From positions 55,585 through 119,584 of the forward strand of contig WHTH01000004.1 of NCBI GenBank assembly GCA_009377865.1: a stretch of DNA of 64,000 nt, written 5' to 3'. Position 1 is the stretch's first letter. Each line of letters opens with the position of its first letter. Both the position numbers and the translations under genes were made by a program. Below are positions 54,938 through 63,856 of this stretch, piece by piece. The stretch comes from Pseudonocardiaceae bacterium. Its GTDB lineage: Bacteria > Actinomycetota > Actinomycetes > Mycobacteriales > Pseudonocardiaceae. The notes beneath the pieces are model-generated. The model saw nothing but the letters and a program-made list of their open reading frames with translations, ran no database searches and had not been told where the DNA came from.

Positions 54938-56580
54938 CCCGTCCGGGGAGTGACCCGATCGACCAGTGCAGCGGTGTCAGTGCCCCTCGGGAGCGCGCCG
55001 AGGGTGCGGCCGGTGCCGTCACCGCCGAGCCGCGAGGCGAGGAACGTCTCGGCGACGCTGTGCGGCGCGTGCCGGAGCAGCTGCGACCCCTGCAACGTCA
55101 GCGCCACCAGCTCGGCGAGCCGCCGTGCCCGCTCCGGTGCCGGGTCGGCCAGCTCCGACCGCAGCCTGCTCACGGTCGCGTCGAGCGCGGCGTGCGCCCC
55201 CGCGGTGGCCTCCAGCTCGCCGAGCAGGACGTCGGCGAGGGACGGGTCCCGGCTCAAGGCGCGCAGCAGGTCGAGGGCGGTGACATTGCCCGACCCCTCC
55301 CAGATCGAGTTGAGCGGTGCCTCGCGGTAGAGCCGGGGCATCCCCGACTCCTCGACGAAGCCGTTCCCACCCAGGCATTCCAGCGCCTCGGCGACGACGG
55401 CGGGGGTGCGCTTGCAGACGAAGTACTTGCCTGCGGGCAGGGCCAGCCGCAGCAACGCGCGCTCGCGGTCGTCGGCCGCCCCGTCTACGGCGGCGGCCAG
55501 CCGCATCGACAGTGCGGTGGCCGCCTCGCTCTCGATCGCCAGGTCGGCGACGACCGCCGCCATCGCCGGCGCATCGGCCAGCCGGGTGCCGAAGGCGTGG
55601 CGGTGCGCCACGTGGTGCGCCGCCTCCGACAGCGCAGCCCGGATCGTCGAGGCCGAACCGACTACGCAGTCCAGCCGGGTCATCGACACCATCTCGATGA
55701 TGGTGGCCACGCCGCGGCCCGCATCACCTACCGGCCAGCGCAGCGCCCCGTCGTACTCGATCTCGGCGGAGGCGTTGGCCCGGTTGCCGAGCTTGTCCTT
55801 GAGCCGCTGCAGCCGGATCGCGTTGCGCGAGCCGTCGGGCAGCACCCGCGGTAACGCGAAGCAGGTCAGCCCGCCGGGCGCCTGCGCGAGGGTGAGGAAG
55901 ACGTCGCTGGACGGCGCCGAGGTGAACCACTTGTGCCCGGTCAGCGCATAACTGCCGTCGCCGGCCGGCGTTGCGCTCGTGGTGTTCGTCCGTACGTCCG
56001 AACCTCCCTGCTTCTCGGTCATCGACATGCCGGCGAGCAGACCGCCCTTCGTGGACGGTTCGCGAAGTGCCGGGTCGTAGGCACGGGAACACAGTCCCGG
56101 CTCCCACACCGCCGCCAGTTCCGGAGCGCGTCGCAGCGCGGGGATCGAGGCGTAGGTCATCGACAGCGGACAGCCGTGGCCGGCCTCGACCTGGCTCCAC
56201 AGGTAGAAGCCGGCTGCCCTGACGAGGTGCGGTGCCGGCCCCGGGTCGTGACCCCACGGTGCGGCGTTGAGCCCGTGCTCGATCGCGCGGGACATCAGCC
56301 AGTGCCAGGACGGGTGGAAGTCCACTTCGTCGATGCGGTGGCCGTAGCGATCGTGCGTGCGCAGCGCGGGCGGGTTCGTGTCGGCGAGCCGGCCGTGCTC
56401 CCGTGCAGCGGCCGATCCGGCGAGCCGCGCCAGCTCGCCGAGCGCGGGCAGTGCGGACGAGCCACCGTGGCGTGCCATCGCGTCGCCCAGCGCCGGATCG
56501 CAGGCGAGCGGGTCGAACCCGTCCAGCGGCGGCGGCTGGTTGGTCACCTCGTGCGTGTGCGCGGTACTTGTCGCGGTCAT
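54934..56580 (-). CDS. AidB-type acyl-CoA dehydrogenase family flavoprotein
   Basis: 548 residues from the ATG at 56580; an in-frame GTG at 56601 would add 7. The AidB N-terminal extension (about 10-150, with HPSWHWLMSRAIEHGLNAAPW) precedes the acyl-CoA dehydrogenase core: LLAGMSMTEKQGGSDVRTN, LTGHKWFTSAPSSDVFLTLAQ (landmark) and ALECLGGNGFVEESGMPRLYREAPLNSIWEGSGN (landmark at about 425-458). E. coli AidB binds DNA and is alkylation-induced, but most relatives are uncharacterised dehydrogenases. The inserted position between DUF501 and ppx is convergent with the former. Confidence 0.92.
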   Translation of the reverse strand: MTATSTAHTHEVTNQPPPLDGFDPLACDPALGDAMARHGGSSALPALGELARLAGSAAAREHGRLADTNPPALRTHDRYGHRIDEVDFHPSWHWLMSRAIEHGLNAAPWGHDPGPAPHLVRAAGFYLWSQVEAGHGCPLSMTYASIPALRRAPELAAVWEPGLCSRAYDPALREPSTKGGLLAGMSMTEKQGGSDVRTNTTSATPAGDGSYALTGHKWFTSAPSSDVFLTLAQAPGGLTCFALPRVLPDGSRNAIRLQRLKDKLGNRANASAEIEYDGALRWPVGDAGRGVATIIEMVSMTRLDCVVGSASTIRAALSEAAHHVAHRHAFGTRLADAPAMAAVVADLAIESEAATALSMRLAAAVDGAADDRERALLRLALPAGKYFVCKRTPAVVAEALECLGGNGFVEESGMPRLYREAPLNSIWEGSGNVTALDLLRALSRDPSLADVLLGELEATAGAHAALDATVSRLRSELADPAPERARRLAELVALTLQGSQLLRHAPHSVAETFLASRLGGDGTGRTLGALPRGTDTAALVDRVTPRTG

Positions 56581-56736
56581 GTACTGAAAGTAATCTCGCA
56601 CGGTCCGAGCCGACCAGGCCGGGTGATGCCCTGTGCCGAGACCGACGCTCGCGAAACGAAATCACCCGTCAGTGCGAATAACATCACAGGTGGGTGTCGC
56701 CCCCCTGATCCGCGCGGGCAAGGGAGTGCGAAGTTG

Positions 56737-57786
56737 GTGGCTGGCGGTCGCTTCCGAAGCGTCGGGCTCGCGGTGCTGGCCGTGGGAATCGTGATCGGGC
56801 CGGCCGCGGCACTCGCGGGCGGTGGTTTGAGGTCGTCGGACGGCGTGCGCTCCGAGGGCGGGCCGTTGACGGGCGAGGCGGGGCGGCCGGGACAGCCGGA
56901 CCTGGAGTTGCTGGGCGCATCGGGCGTGCTGCCCACAATGCGCGAGCTGCCGACCGGCGGGGTCGCGGCGGGCGAGCCCGTCGCGGTACCAGCGGGTGCG
57001 ATCGTCATCCCGCCGGTGGTGCTCGACGCCTACCTGCGCGCCGAGCGCATTCTGACGCTGCGGATACCCGATTGCGGTGTTTCCTGGTCACTGCTGGCCG
57101 GCATCGGGCGGGTGGTCTCCGATCACGCGCGTGGTGGCGGCCTCGACGAGCGGGGCACGACCATCGGGCCCATCCTCGGACCGAGCCTGGACGGCAGTCC
57201 GGGGAGTGCCGAGCTCTCCGACACCGATGGCGGGCGACTGGACGCGGACAAGACGTGGGATCGCGCCGCCGGACCGATGCAGATCATTCCGGTCGTGTGG
57301 CAGCGCGTAGCAGCCGACAGCGACAGTGGAGGCAGTGCCAACCCGCACAACGTGTACGACGCGGCGCTGGCGGCAGGTCGTTACCTGTGCGAGAACGACG
57401 CCGATCTGCGCACTCGCGACGGGCAGGCGCAAGCAGCCTTCCGGTACCAGCGTTCGGAGCCGTTCGTGCGGTCGACGATGCGGTGGACCCAGGTCTACGA
57501 CGCCGCACCGGCACCACCCGGTCCCGACAAGGTACGGGCATTGCCGCCGGCCGAGGCCGTGACGCTGTCCGACGACTCAACCCCGCCACCTCCACGCCTG
57601 CCCAGCGGCCCGGTCAGCTCGCCGGTCTCGGACCTGCCCGACGTGTCGGCGCCCCCCGGCAGCACCCCCGCGCGCCCCCAGCCGACCAGGACAACGGAGC
57701 CCACCGAGACCAGCGAGCCGCCGAGCGAGACGACCACGACGACCACGACGACCACGACCACGACCACGACCGAGCCGGGCGGGTAG
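56737..57786 (+). CDS. Second lytic-transglycosylase-like protein lacking the catalytic Glu, poly-Thr tail
   Basis: 349 residues from the GTG at 56737; a TTG 3 bases earlier is equally spaced from AGGGAG. A signal peptide or anchor at about 6-28 precedes an MltB-like domain (about 90-255) with PDCGVSWSLLAGIGR, WDRAAGPMQIIPVVW and YLCENDADL. The VESxHG site reads VVSDHA (Val127 for Glu), so it resembles the gene at 29141 and not the active paralogue at 51148. The C-terminal 90 residues are Pro/Ser/Thr-rich and end in about 14 Thr encoded by ACG/ACC repeats (57727-57774). It is probably an exported wall-associated non-catalytic protein, situated between aidB-like and ppx. Confidence 0.82.
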   Translation: MAGGRFRSVGLAVLAVGIVIGPAAALAGGGLRSSDGVRSEGGPLTGEAGRPGQPDLELLGASGVLPTMRELPTGGVAAGEPVAVPAGAIVIPPVVLDAYLRAERILTLRIPDCGVSWSLLAGIGRVVSDHARGGGLDERGTTIGPILGPSLDGSPGSAELSDTDGGRLDADKTWDRAAGPMQIIPVVWQRVAADSDSGGSANPHNVYDAALAAGRYLCENDADLRTRDGQAQAAFRYQRSEPFVRSTMRWTQVYDAAPAPPGPDKVRALPPAEAVTLSDDSTPPPPRLPSGPVSSPVSDLPDVSAPPGSTPARPQPTRTTEPTETSEPPSETTTTTTTTTTTTTTEPGG

Positions 57787-57795
57787 CGCGTCGTA

Positions 57796-57811
57796 TCCCA
57801 CGGGCGTGGGA
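57796..57811 (+). terminator. Short perfect hairpin downstream of the transglycosylase-like gene
   Basis: TCCCAC (57796-57801), loop GGGC and GTGGGA (57806-57811), 10 bases after the stop. Followed by mixed sequence with no U-run. Confidence 0.4.
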
Positions 57812-57952
57812 GTGGGCATGACACCAAGGCGGCCAGCCGGCGACAGCAATGAACCCTGATGGCGCGGACCGGGAGCCACCCAGGCCCTACGCTGCGCCGA
57901 TCACACCGACCGGCTTACGGTGATACCGGGGACAGCAATACGGGAGGTGCGA

Positions 57953-58906
57953 ATGTCACGGGTCGCAGCGGTGGATTGCGGCACGAACTCCATCCGGCTG
58001 CTCGTCGCCGACGTGACGATCGGCGCGGACGGCAGTCGCACGCTGGGTGACGTGCATCGCGAGATGCGGATCGTCCGGCTGGGGCAGGATGTCGATGCAA
58101 CGGGCCGGCTCGCACCTGAAGCGATCGAGCGCACCCGCGCCGCGCTGACCGACTACACCGCGATCGCGCAACAGGCCGGTGTCGAGCGGATGCGCATGGT
58201 GGCGACATCGGCCACCCGCGACGCGGCCAACCGGGACGACTTCTTCGAGATGGTCCGTGACACGCTGGGCGTCGAAGCCGAGGTGATCACCGGTGACGAG
58301 GAGGCGGCGTTGTCGTTCACCGGCGCGGTCGGCGACCTCGATCCCGGCGACGGCCCGTTCGTCGTGGTCGATGTCGGCGGTGGTTCGACCGAGGTCGTGC
58401 TGGGGAACTGGGACGGGGTGCGCGCGGACGTGCATGCCTCCCGCTCCGTCGATGTCGGGTGCGTTCGGATCACCGAGCGGTACCTGCGCGACGACCCGCC
58501 GGAGGCCGGCAACGTGGCCGAAGCGGAGGCCTTCGCGGCAGGGACGCTGGAGGCGGCGTTCGACGACGTGCCGGTGGGCAAGGCCCGGACGTGGGTCGGG
58601 GTGGCGGGCACTGTCACCACGCTGTCGGCGGTCGCCCAGCGGCTAGCCAGCTACGACCCGGAGCGAACACACCTTTCTACGATGACGCTCGACCAGATCC
58701 GCTCGACGGCTGCCGCCCTGCTGACGTCGACGCACCAGGAGCGTTCGGACAATCCCGTCATCCACCCCGGCCGGGTCGACGTGATCGCCGGCGGCGCGCT
58801 CATCGTCCGGGTGCTCGCCGAGGAGCTGCACGGTCGCGCCGGCATCGACACGCTCGTCGTCAGCGAGCACGACATCCTCGACGGCATCGCCCTTGGCCTC
58901 GCCTGA
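57953..58906 (+). CDS. ppx: Ppx/GppA-family exopolyphosphatase
   Basis: 317 residues from the ATG at 57953 (GGGAGG 6 bases upstream). The ASKHA-fold phosphate loops are AAVDCGTNSIRLLVAD and FVVVDVGGGSTEVVLG, with the catalytic Glu region ITGDEEAALSFTGAVGD. At about 317 residues it is the short actinobacterial (Ppx1-like) form lacking the HD-like C-terminal domain. It hydrolyses polyphosphate or pppGpp; in mycobacteria the two short paralogues differ in these preferences, so the exact substrate is open. TACGGT at 57914-57919 may be the -10. Confidence 0.93.
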   Translation: MSRVAAVDCGTNSIRLLVADVTIGADGSRTLGDVHREMRIVRLGQDVDATGRLAPEAIERTRAALTDYTAIAQQAGVERMRMVATSATRDAANRDDFFEMVRDTLGVEAEVITGDEEAALSFTGAVGDLDPGDGPFVVVDVGGGSTEVVLGNWDGVRADVHASRSVDVGCVRITERYLRDDPPEAGNVAEAEAFAAGTLEAAFDDVPVGKARTWVGVAGTVTTLSAVAQRLASYDPERTHLSTMTLDQIRSTAAALLTSTHQERSDNPVIHPGRVDVIAGGALIVRVLAEELHGRAGIDTLVVSEHDILDGIALGLA

Positions 58907-58994
58907 CCGGCGCAACCGCGCTCCGTCCCCGTCGCCGACCGCGCTCCGCCCCGCGCCGCCACGCCGCGAAGGGGCCCTTTGCCTCAGCTCGTGG

Positions 58995-60482
58995 TCAGCG
59001 GCGGGAGGAGGCGGAGACGAAGTCGGCGAGATCGCTGGACTGCTGGATCCGCGACGGTTCGTGGATGTACATCATGTGGCCCGCCTCGTAGTACCGGGTC
59101 TCGATGTTGGCTCGCAGCTCGTCGGGGATGCGCAGCGCAGCGAGCACGTGCTCGGCGGCGAAGTACGGCGTCGCGCCATCGTGGTAGCCGGAACCGATGT
59201 GCACCCGCAGGTGCGGGTTGTTGCGCATCGCGGTCGCCAGCTCACCGGCCACCGAGACGTGCTCGCCCTCGAAGTCTGAATACGACCAGGGGTGCACGCG
59301 GTCGGTGAGTATCTCGTAGGGCAGGTCGGAGGAGTACTCGAGCTCCGCGCGCACGTAGTGGTTCAGCGCTGCGGTGTAGGGGCCGGTGATCGCGGCGTGC
59401 GCCGGGTCGGCCGAGGGGCGCTCGCCGGCGTCGTCGGCCTCCCACCCGGTGAACCTGCCGTCGAGCCTGCCGACGACCAGCCCTTCGGAACGCCGCAACT
59501 CGCGGAAGAACCGCAGGTGCTCGGGGCGAAGCCGCACCTGACGCAGGTACTCCTCGGACAGCCCGGTGAGCCCTGCCAGCCGGGTGACCACAGCGTCGTG
59601 CTCCGACGACGGCAGCCGGGTCCCGGCCGCCAGCGCGCGCGGGTACTCGTCGGAGGCGAAGGCCTCCGCCTCGTCCAGTACCGAACGCAGCGATCGGGAG
59701 CCGTGACGACCGTGGTAGTGCGCGATCGCGGCATAGCTCGGCAGGAACAGCGAGTAGGGCACGTCGTTGCCCTCGGTGAAGCGGATGGTGCCCATGTCGA
59801 GCACCGACGAGATCAGCATCAGGCCGTTGAGGTACATGCCGTGGCGGCGTTGCAGGTGTTGCGAGAGCGCGGCCGCGCGCAGCGTCCCGTACGACTCCCC
59901 GGCCAGGAACTTCGGCGACAGCCACCGCTGGTTGCGCGAGGTCCACAGCCGGATGACCTCGGCGATGGACTCCAGATCCTTGGTGTAGCTGTGATAGTCG
60001 GCGGGCTTGCCGCCCGTCACCGCCCGGGAGTACCCGGTCGACACCGGGTCGATGAACACCAGATCGGAGTGCGCCAGCAGGGTCTGCGCGTTGTCGGCCA
60101 GGCCGTAGGGTGGCGGCTGCAGCGAACCCGCGTCGCCCATCGCCACCCGCCGCGGGCCCAACAGCCCCAGGTGCAGCCATACGCTCGACGAGCCGGGGCC
60201 GCCGTTGAACGCGAACGTCACCGCGCGGGTCGTGGGATCGGCCCCATCGAGGGTGTAGGCGACCACGAACATCTCGGCCTTGGCCTGGTGCCCCTCGAAG
60301 GCGCCGTCGGAGATGCTCTCCTCGCGCAGCACCATCCGGCCCGCCGTCGCGGTGTAGCCGAGCTTGCGGCGCTTGATGGTCAGGCTGTGCCGGGTCGTGA
60401 CGAGATCGTCGGTGGGTTCGTCGGCCTCGTCCGCCGTCTCGGCTGTCTTCTCCTCGGCCGCCTTCTCGTCCTCGCCTGCCAT
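58995..60482 (-). CDS. S10-family serine carboxypeptidase-like protein
   Basis: 495 residues from the ATG at 60482; the acidic N-terminus ([17 protein letters not shown]) is not a signal peptide. Catalytic Ser lies in [14 protein letters not shown] and His in [14 protein letters not shown], with the Asp before it in [13 protein letters not shown]. The oxyanion-side motif [20 protein letters not shown] is the classic S10 signature. Plant and yeast relatives are secreted, whereas bacterial ones like this often appear cytosolic. It is divergent from the uracil-DNA glycosylase gene across 55 bases and convergent with ppx. Confidence 0.92.
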   Translation of the reverse strand: MAGEDEKAAEEKTAETADEADEPTDDLVTTRHSLTIKRRKLGYTATAGRMVLREESISDGAFEGHQAKAEMFVVAYTLDGADPTTRAVTFAFNGGPGSSSVWLHLGLLGPRRVAMGDAGSLQPPPYGLADNAQTLLAHSDLVFIDPVSTGYSRAVTGGKPADYHSYTKDLESIAEVIRLWTSRNQRWLSPKFLAGESYGTLRAAALSQHLQRRHGMYLNGLMLISSVLDMGTIRFTEGNDVPYSLFLPSYAAIAHYHGRHGSRSLRSVLDEAEAFASDEYPRALAAGTRLPSSEHDAVVTRLAGLTGLSEEYLRQVRLRPEHLRFFRELRRSEGLVVGRLDGRFTGWEADDAGERPSADPAHAAITGPYTAALNHYVRAELEYSSDLPYEILTDRVHPWSYSDFEGEHVSVAGELATAMRNNPHLRVHIGSGYHDGATPYFAAEHVLAALRIPDELRANIETRYYEAGHMMYIHEPSRIQQSSDLADFVSASSRR

Positions 60483-60525
60483 GGGCGCGACCCTAACCCG
60501 CCCCCGGTCCGACGCGTACCACCGA

Positions 60526-60531
60526 TATCGT
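60526..60531 (+). promoter_or_regulatory. Leaderless-type -10 box of the uracil-DNA glycosylase gene
   Basis: TATCGT fits TANNNT; the seventh base after its end is 60538, the G of the GTG start. The apparent GCGAGG directly before the GTG is too close to serve as a ribosome site, so leaderless translation is likely. Confidence 0.5.
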
Positions 60532-60537
60532 GGCGAG

Positions 60538-61239
60538 GTGACGCGCCCCGCCCCCGACCTGTCCACACTGGACGATCGGGTGGCCGGATGCCGAGCGTGC
60601 CCCCGGCTGGTGGCCTGGCGCGAGCAGGTGGCGGTCGACAAGCGCGCTGCCTACCGCGACCAGCAGTACTGGGCGCGCCCGGTGCCCGGTTTCGGCCCGG
60701 CGGACGCCGCGCTGGCCATCGTGGGTCTGGCTCCGGCGGCGCACGGCGCCAACCGGACCGGCCGGATGTTCACCGGCGACCGCTCCGGTGACGTGCTCTA
60801 TGCCGCGCTGCACGCCGTCGGGCTCGCCAACCAGCCCACCAGCACCCACCGCGGCGACGGGCTCGTGTTGCACGCCACCAGGATCACCGCGCCGGTGCGC
60901 TGCGCACCACCGGCCAACAAGCCCACCCCGACCGAGCGCGACACCTGCCGGCCGTGGCTGGTCCGCGAGCTGGAACTGCTGGCGCCGACGCTGCGCGCCG
61001 TGGTGGTGCTCGGCGGGTTCGGCTGGCAGGCGCTGCTGCCGGCGCTGTCGGCCGCCGGCCACCCGATTCCCACGCCGCGGCCGCGATTCGGTCACGGCTT
61101 CCACGTCGAGCTCGACGGGCTGCACCTGCTCGGCTGCTACCACGTCAGCCAGCAGAACACGTTCACCGGAAAGCTCACGCCCGCGATGCTCACCGATGTG
61201 CTGCGCCGCGGCGCCCAGCTCGCCGGCATCGGTCAGTGA
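60538..61239 (+). CDS. Family 5 uracil-DNA glycosylase (UdgB-like)
   Basis: 233 residues from the GTG at 60538. [13 protein letters not shown] supplies the first iron-sulfur Cys pair. The active-site motif [19 protein letters not shown] has the Ala/Pro form that separates family 5 from the GxD-E form of family 4. [17 protein letters not shown] contains the remaining cluster Cys residues, and [13 protein letters not shown] is motif B with catalytic His. It removes uracil and other deaminated bases, which is useful in a high-GC genome. It ends about 60 bases before the NDH-2 gene. Confidence 0.93.
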   Translation: MTRPAPDLSTLDDRVAGCRACPRLVAWREQVAVDKRAAYRDQQYWARPVPGFGPADAALAIVGLAPAAHGANRTGRMFTGDRSGDVLYAALHAVGLANQPTSTHRGDGLVLHATRITAPVRCAPPANKPTPTERDTCRPWLVRELELLAPTLRAVVVLGGFGWQALLPALSAAGHPIPTPRPRFGHGFHVELDGLHLLGCYHVSQQNTFTGKLTPAMLTDVLRRGAQLAGIGQ

Positions 61240-61300
61240 GCGACCAGCGTCACCATCTCCAATCGCGCATAGTCGGCCGTCCGAGTGGGAACATGCAGGT

Positions 61301-62620
61301 ATGGCTGTGACGAAGTCCGAACCCACCGAGATCCTCGTCGTCGGCGGTGGCTACGTGGGGATGTACACGGCGCTGCGGTTGCAGTCCAAGCTGCCGCGCG
61401 GTGAGGCGACGATCACTGTGGTCGATCCGCAGCCGCACATGACCTACCAGCCGTTCCTGCCCGAGGCCGCGGCCGGTTCGGTCGAACCGCGGCACGTGGT
61501 GGTGCCGCTGCGCAAGGTGCTGCGGGGCTGCCGCGTGCTGAACGGACGGGTGGTGCGCGTCGAGCACGCGCAGCACGCGGCCACCGTCGAGACCGGTGAC
61601 GGGCGCACCGAGGTGCTGTCCTATGACCTGCTGGTGATGGCGCCCGGCTCGATCGCACGCACGCTGCCCATTCCCGGGCTGGCCGAGCAGGGCATCTCTT
61701 TCAAGACCATCGGCGAGGCGATCTACCTGCGCAACCACGTGCTGTCGCGGCTCGACGTCGCGGAGGCCACGCTCGACCCCGCGGCACGGCGAAAGCTGCT
61801 GACGTTCATGGTGATCGGTGGCGGCTACGCTGGTATCGAGGCGCTTGCCGAGCTCGAGGACATGGCCCGCTACGCCTGCCGCTACTACGACAGCATCGCG
61901 CCGCAGGACATGCGGTGGGCGCTGGTCGAGGCCAGCGGTCGGATCATGCCCGAGGTCAGCCCCGCGATGGGTGCCTACACCGTCGAACGGCTCACCGAGC
62001 GCGGCATCGAGGTCTTCCTCGACACCCGGGTCACCACGATGGAGGGCGGCACCGTGGTGCTCGACGACGGCACCGAGTTCGAGACCGACACCATCGTCTG
62101 GACGGCCGGGGTGAAGGCCAACCCGGTGCTGCGTCAGACCGACCTGCCGCTCGACGGCAAGAGCCGGGTTCCCTGCGAGGCGACGCTGCAGGTCGTCGAC
62201 TCGCCCGAGGTGTTCTCGGCCGGTGACTGCGCCGCCGTGCCGGACCTGACCAGTGACGACTCGGACGCGACCACCGCCCCGTCGGCCCAGCACGCCGTCC
62301 GGCAGGCCGGGGTCCTCGCCGACAACGTGCTGGCGTACCTGCACGGCCGGCCGCTGCGCCCGTACAAGCACGCCTACGCCGGATCGGTGGCGAGCCTGGG
62401 CCTCTACCGCGGTGCCGCCGAGATCTACGGCATCAAGCTCAAGGGCCTGCCCGCCTGGTTGATGCACCGCACCTACCACATCAGCCGGATGCCGACCTTC
62501 AACCGCAAGGTGCGCATCCTCGCGGACTGGACGGGCGCGCTGCTGTTCCGCCGCGAGGTGGTGGCGCTCGGGCAGATCAACGACCCGAAGGCCGAGTTCG
62601 CTCGCGCGACGTCGAGCTGA
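61301..62620 (+). CDS. ndh: Type II NADH dehydrogenase (NDH-2)-like FAD oxidoreductase
   Basis: 439 residues from the ATG at 61301 (weak AGG upstream). The FAD-binding GxGxxG is EILVVGGGYVGMYTALRLQ and the NADH site is FMVIGGGYAGIEALAELED. The quinone-side motifs TYQPFLPEAAAGSVEPRHVV and FSAGDCAAVP are conserved, with SAQHAVRQAGVLADN after. The C-terminal amphipathic helices (KGLPAWLMHRTYHISRMPTF) would attach it to the cytoplasmic face of the membrane. It transfers electrons from NADH to menaquinone without proton pumping. Confidence 0.93.
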   Translation: MAVTKSEPTEILVVGGGYVGMYTALRLQSKLPRGEATITVVDPQPHMTYQPFLPEAAAGSVEPRHVVVPLRKVLRGCRVLNGRVVRVEHAQHAATVETGDGRTEVLSYDLLVMAPGSIARTLPIPGLAEQGISFKTIGEAIYLRNHVLSRLDVAEATLDPAARRKLLTFMVIGGGYAGIEALAELEDMARYACRYYDSIAPQDMRWALVEASGRIMPEVSPAMGAYTVERLTERGIEVFLDTRVTTMEGGTVVLDDGTEFETDTIVWTAGVKANPVLRQTDLPLDGKSRVPCEATLQVVDSPEVFSAGDCAAVPDLTSDDSDATTAPSAQHAVRQAGVLADNVLAYLHGRPLRPYKHAYAGSVASLGLYRGAAEIYGIKLKGLPAWLMHRTYHISRMPTFNRKVRILADWTGALLFRREVVALGQINDPKAEFARATSS

Positions 62621-62649
62621 TCAGTCGGGGGTGGCTACGCTGCCGGTGC

Positions 62650-62723
62650 GCCCCCGTAGCCCAACCGGCAGAGGCAGGTCCCTTAAAAGGATCCCAGTGT
62701 GGGTTCGAGTCCCACCGGGGGCA
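62650..62723 (+). tRNA. tRNA with anticodon UAA, short variable loop
   Basis: 74 bases folding as a cloverleaf. Acceptor stem: GCCCCCG with CGGGGGC, discriminator A73. Anticodon stem: GGTCC with GGATC around loop CTTAAAA (anticodon TAA at 62684-62686). T arm: GTGGG/CCCAC with TTCGAGT. The D stem (GCCC with GAGGC) needs one bulged A. No CCA is encoded. UAA reads the Leu codon UUA, but leucine tRNAs normally carry a long variable arm, and here that loop has only 5 bases. Identity is therefore uncertain: leucine by anticodon and A73, class I by shape. Confidence 0.8.
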
Positions 62724-63055
62724 CTCCTGCCTGACCACCCAGAACCGGCCCTTGACCTGCACAAACACGGTCATATGCCGATCTTGTGATGTCCGGTGGT
62801 GTCCGGCGATGTCCGGTGCTCGTCGGATAGCTGTGCCCAATACGTGCCTAAGTTTCGGTGGAGCGAGGGCCAGCACACCCAACCCCTTCTCGGTCTGCGT
62901 CGGCGCTCTGCCTCCGGCAGCCGCGCCCGCAGCGGCTGTCGAGCGCCCCTGACGTGTTCTGGGCCGTCTCGGCCGAGGACGGCTGGCTGCCTCTCCGCGC
63001 GGCGTTACGATGTCGGTCTGGTTGGATGGTGCCGACAGAACACCAGGAGGAAAAT
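62724..63055. other. 332-base stretch between the tRNA and the OsmC-like gene
   Basis: No gene is recognised. It contains three TGTCCGG copies at 9-10-base spacing (about 62790-62816) and a TACGAT -10-like box at 63006-63011 for the next gene. Its position just after a tRNA 3' end is a typical site for integrated elements, but I see no second copy of the tRNA end in the window. Confidence 0.5.
63006..63011 (+). promoter_or_regulatory. Candidate -10 box for the OsmC-family gene
   Basis: TACGAT fits TANNNT and predicts a start near 63018, a 38-base leader carrying AGGAGG (63045-63050) 5 bases before the ATG. Confidence 0.4.
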
Positions 63056-63571
63056 ATGACCCGCAGCTGCTTCAGCCTAGACATGGACACCTATGACCAG
63101 ACGAGAGAAGCGATCCGAAACGATCCTCAGCTCGGGCAAGGAGCCTTTACGGCAGTCACTGAGTGGGTAGATGGAGCGCGGGCCCGGACCACCGCGCGCT
63201 CCTTCACGATCGAAACCGACGAGCCCGCACCTCTAGGCGGGACCGACAAGGCCGTCGATCCCATGGAACTCCTGTTGGCGGCGGTGGGCACCTGCTTGCA
63301 GATCGGCTGGGTCACACACGCCAACAAGAGAGGCATCGACTTCCGGTCGCTCCGCATCGAGACAAAAGGCGAATACGACCTCCAGGGATATCTCGCTCTC
63401 GACCCCAGTCTTCCGCCCGGCTTTACGAACATCTCGTACACAGTCGAGGTCGACACTGACGCGGATCCCGCCGTCCTAGACGAGATCCGCGCTGCTGCCG
63501 AGGACGGCTCCCCCGTCACGCAGAACGTCGTGAAGGGCACCCCTATCCAGTCAGCAGTCAGGAAGGTTTGA
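63056..63571 (+). CDS. OsmC-family peroxide-response protein
   Basis: 171 residues from the ATG at 63056 with a strong AGGAGG site. PMELLLAAVGTCLQIGWV holds the first reactive Cys of the OsmC/Ohr fold, followed by IDFRSLRIETKGEYDL and FTNISYTVEVD. The usual second Cys position (CPV) reads SPV here, as in a YhfA-like subgroup, so two-Cys hydroperoxide chemistry may not operate. Codon third positions are less GC-rich than in the neighbours, and the gene is flanked by a tRNA and an intron remnant, so recent transfer is plausible. A strong terminator follows 23 bases after the stop. Confidence 0.88.
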   Translation: MTRSCFSLDMDTYDQTREAIRNDPQLGQGAFTAVTEWVDGARARTTARSFTIETDEPAPLGGTDKAVDPMELLLAAVGTCLQIGWVTHANKRGIDFRSLRIETKGEYDLQGYLALDPSLPPGFTNISYTVEVDTDADPAVLDEIRAAAEDGSPVTQNVVKGTPIQSAVRKV

Positions 63572-63594
63572 ATAGACTTACGCTTCAAGGCCTC

Positions 63595-63631
63595 ATCCCC
63601 GCCGGTTAACGTCGGTCGGACCGGCGGGGAT
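63595..63631 (+). terminator. Perfect 12-bp hairpin after the OsmC-family gene
   Basis: ATCCCCGCCGGT (63595-63606), a 13-base loop and ACCGGCGGGGAT (63620-63631) are exact reverse complements. Followed by mixed sequence. It is a strong bidirectional terminator candidate. Confidence 0.75.
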
Positions 63632-63703
63632 GTCTACGCGCCATTCCTGTACAGCGCACGACCCGCTCGTGTTTTACATGCCTCGCAGGGTCGCGTCGAT
63701 CCG

Positions 63704-63733
63704 CTTGCGGGCCATCTCCTCCTGGCCCGCAAG
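63704..63733. repeat. Perfect 10-bp inverted repeat with 10-base loop
   Basis: CTTGCGGGCC (63704-63713) and GGCCCGCAAG (63724-63733). It lies about 70 bases after the OsmC terminator and about 120 before the maturase remnant. It may be a mobile-element end or a transcription terminator. The rest of 63632-63856 holds nothing I can recognise. Confidence 0.5.
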
Positions 63734-63856
63734 GCATCTGGCGTAGACCTGATCCCGAGCCCGGGCGGCACGGGGTCTCGACCACCGGGTGCGCCTCAGC
63801 TCGGGGACCCGGCTGCCGCGGGTGCGCACCCCGGCGAGGTCCTGCCGGTCGCGGGC

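Noticed and set aside
62650..62723. tRNA-Sec or ochre suppressor
   Set aside because: The anticodon is UAA, not UCA or UUA, and the molecule lacks the long acceptor and variable arms of tRNA-Sec.
62577..62882. Minus-strand frame containing WDSNPHW, as often annotated
   Set aside because: That string is the antisense translation of the tRNA at 62650-62723 and not a protein.
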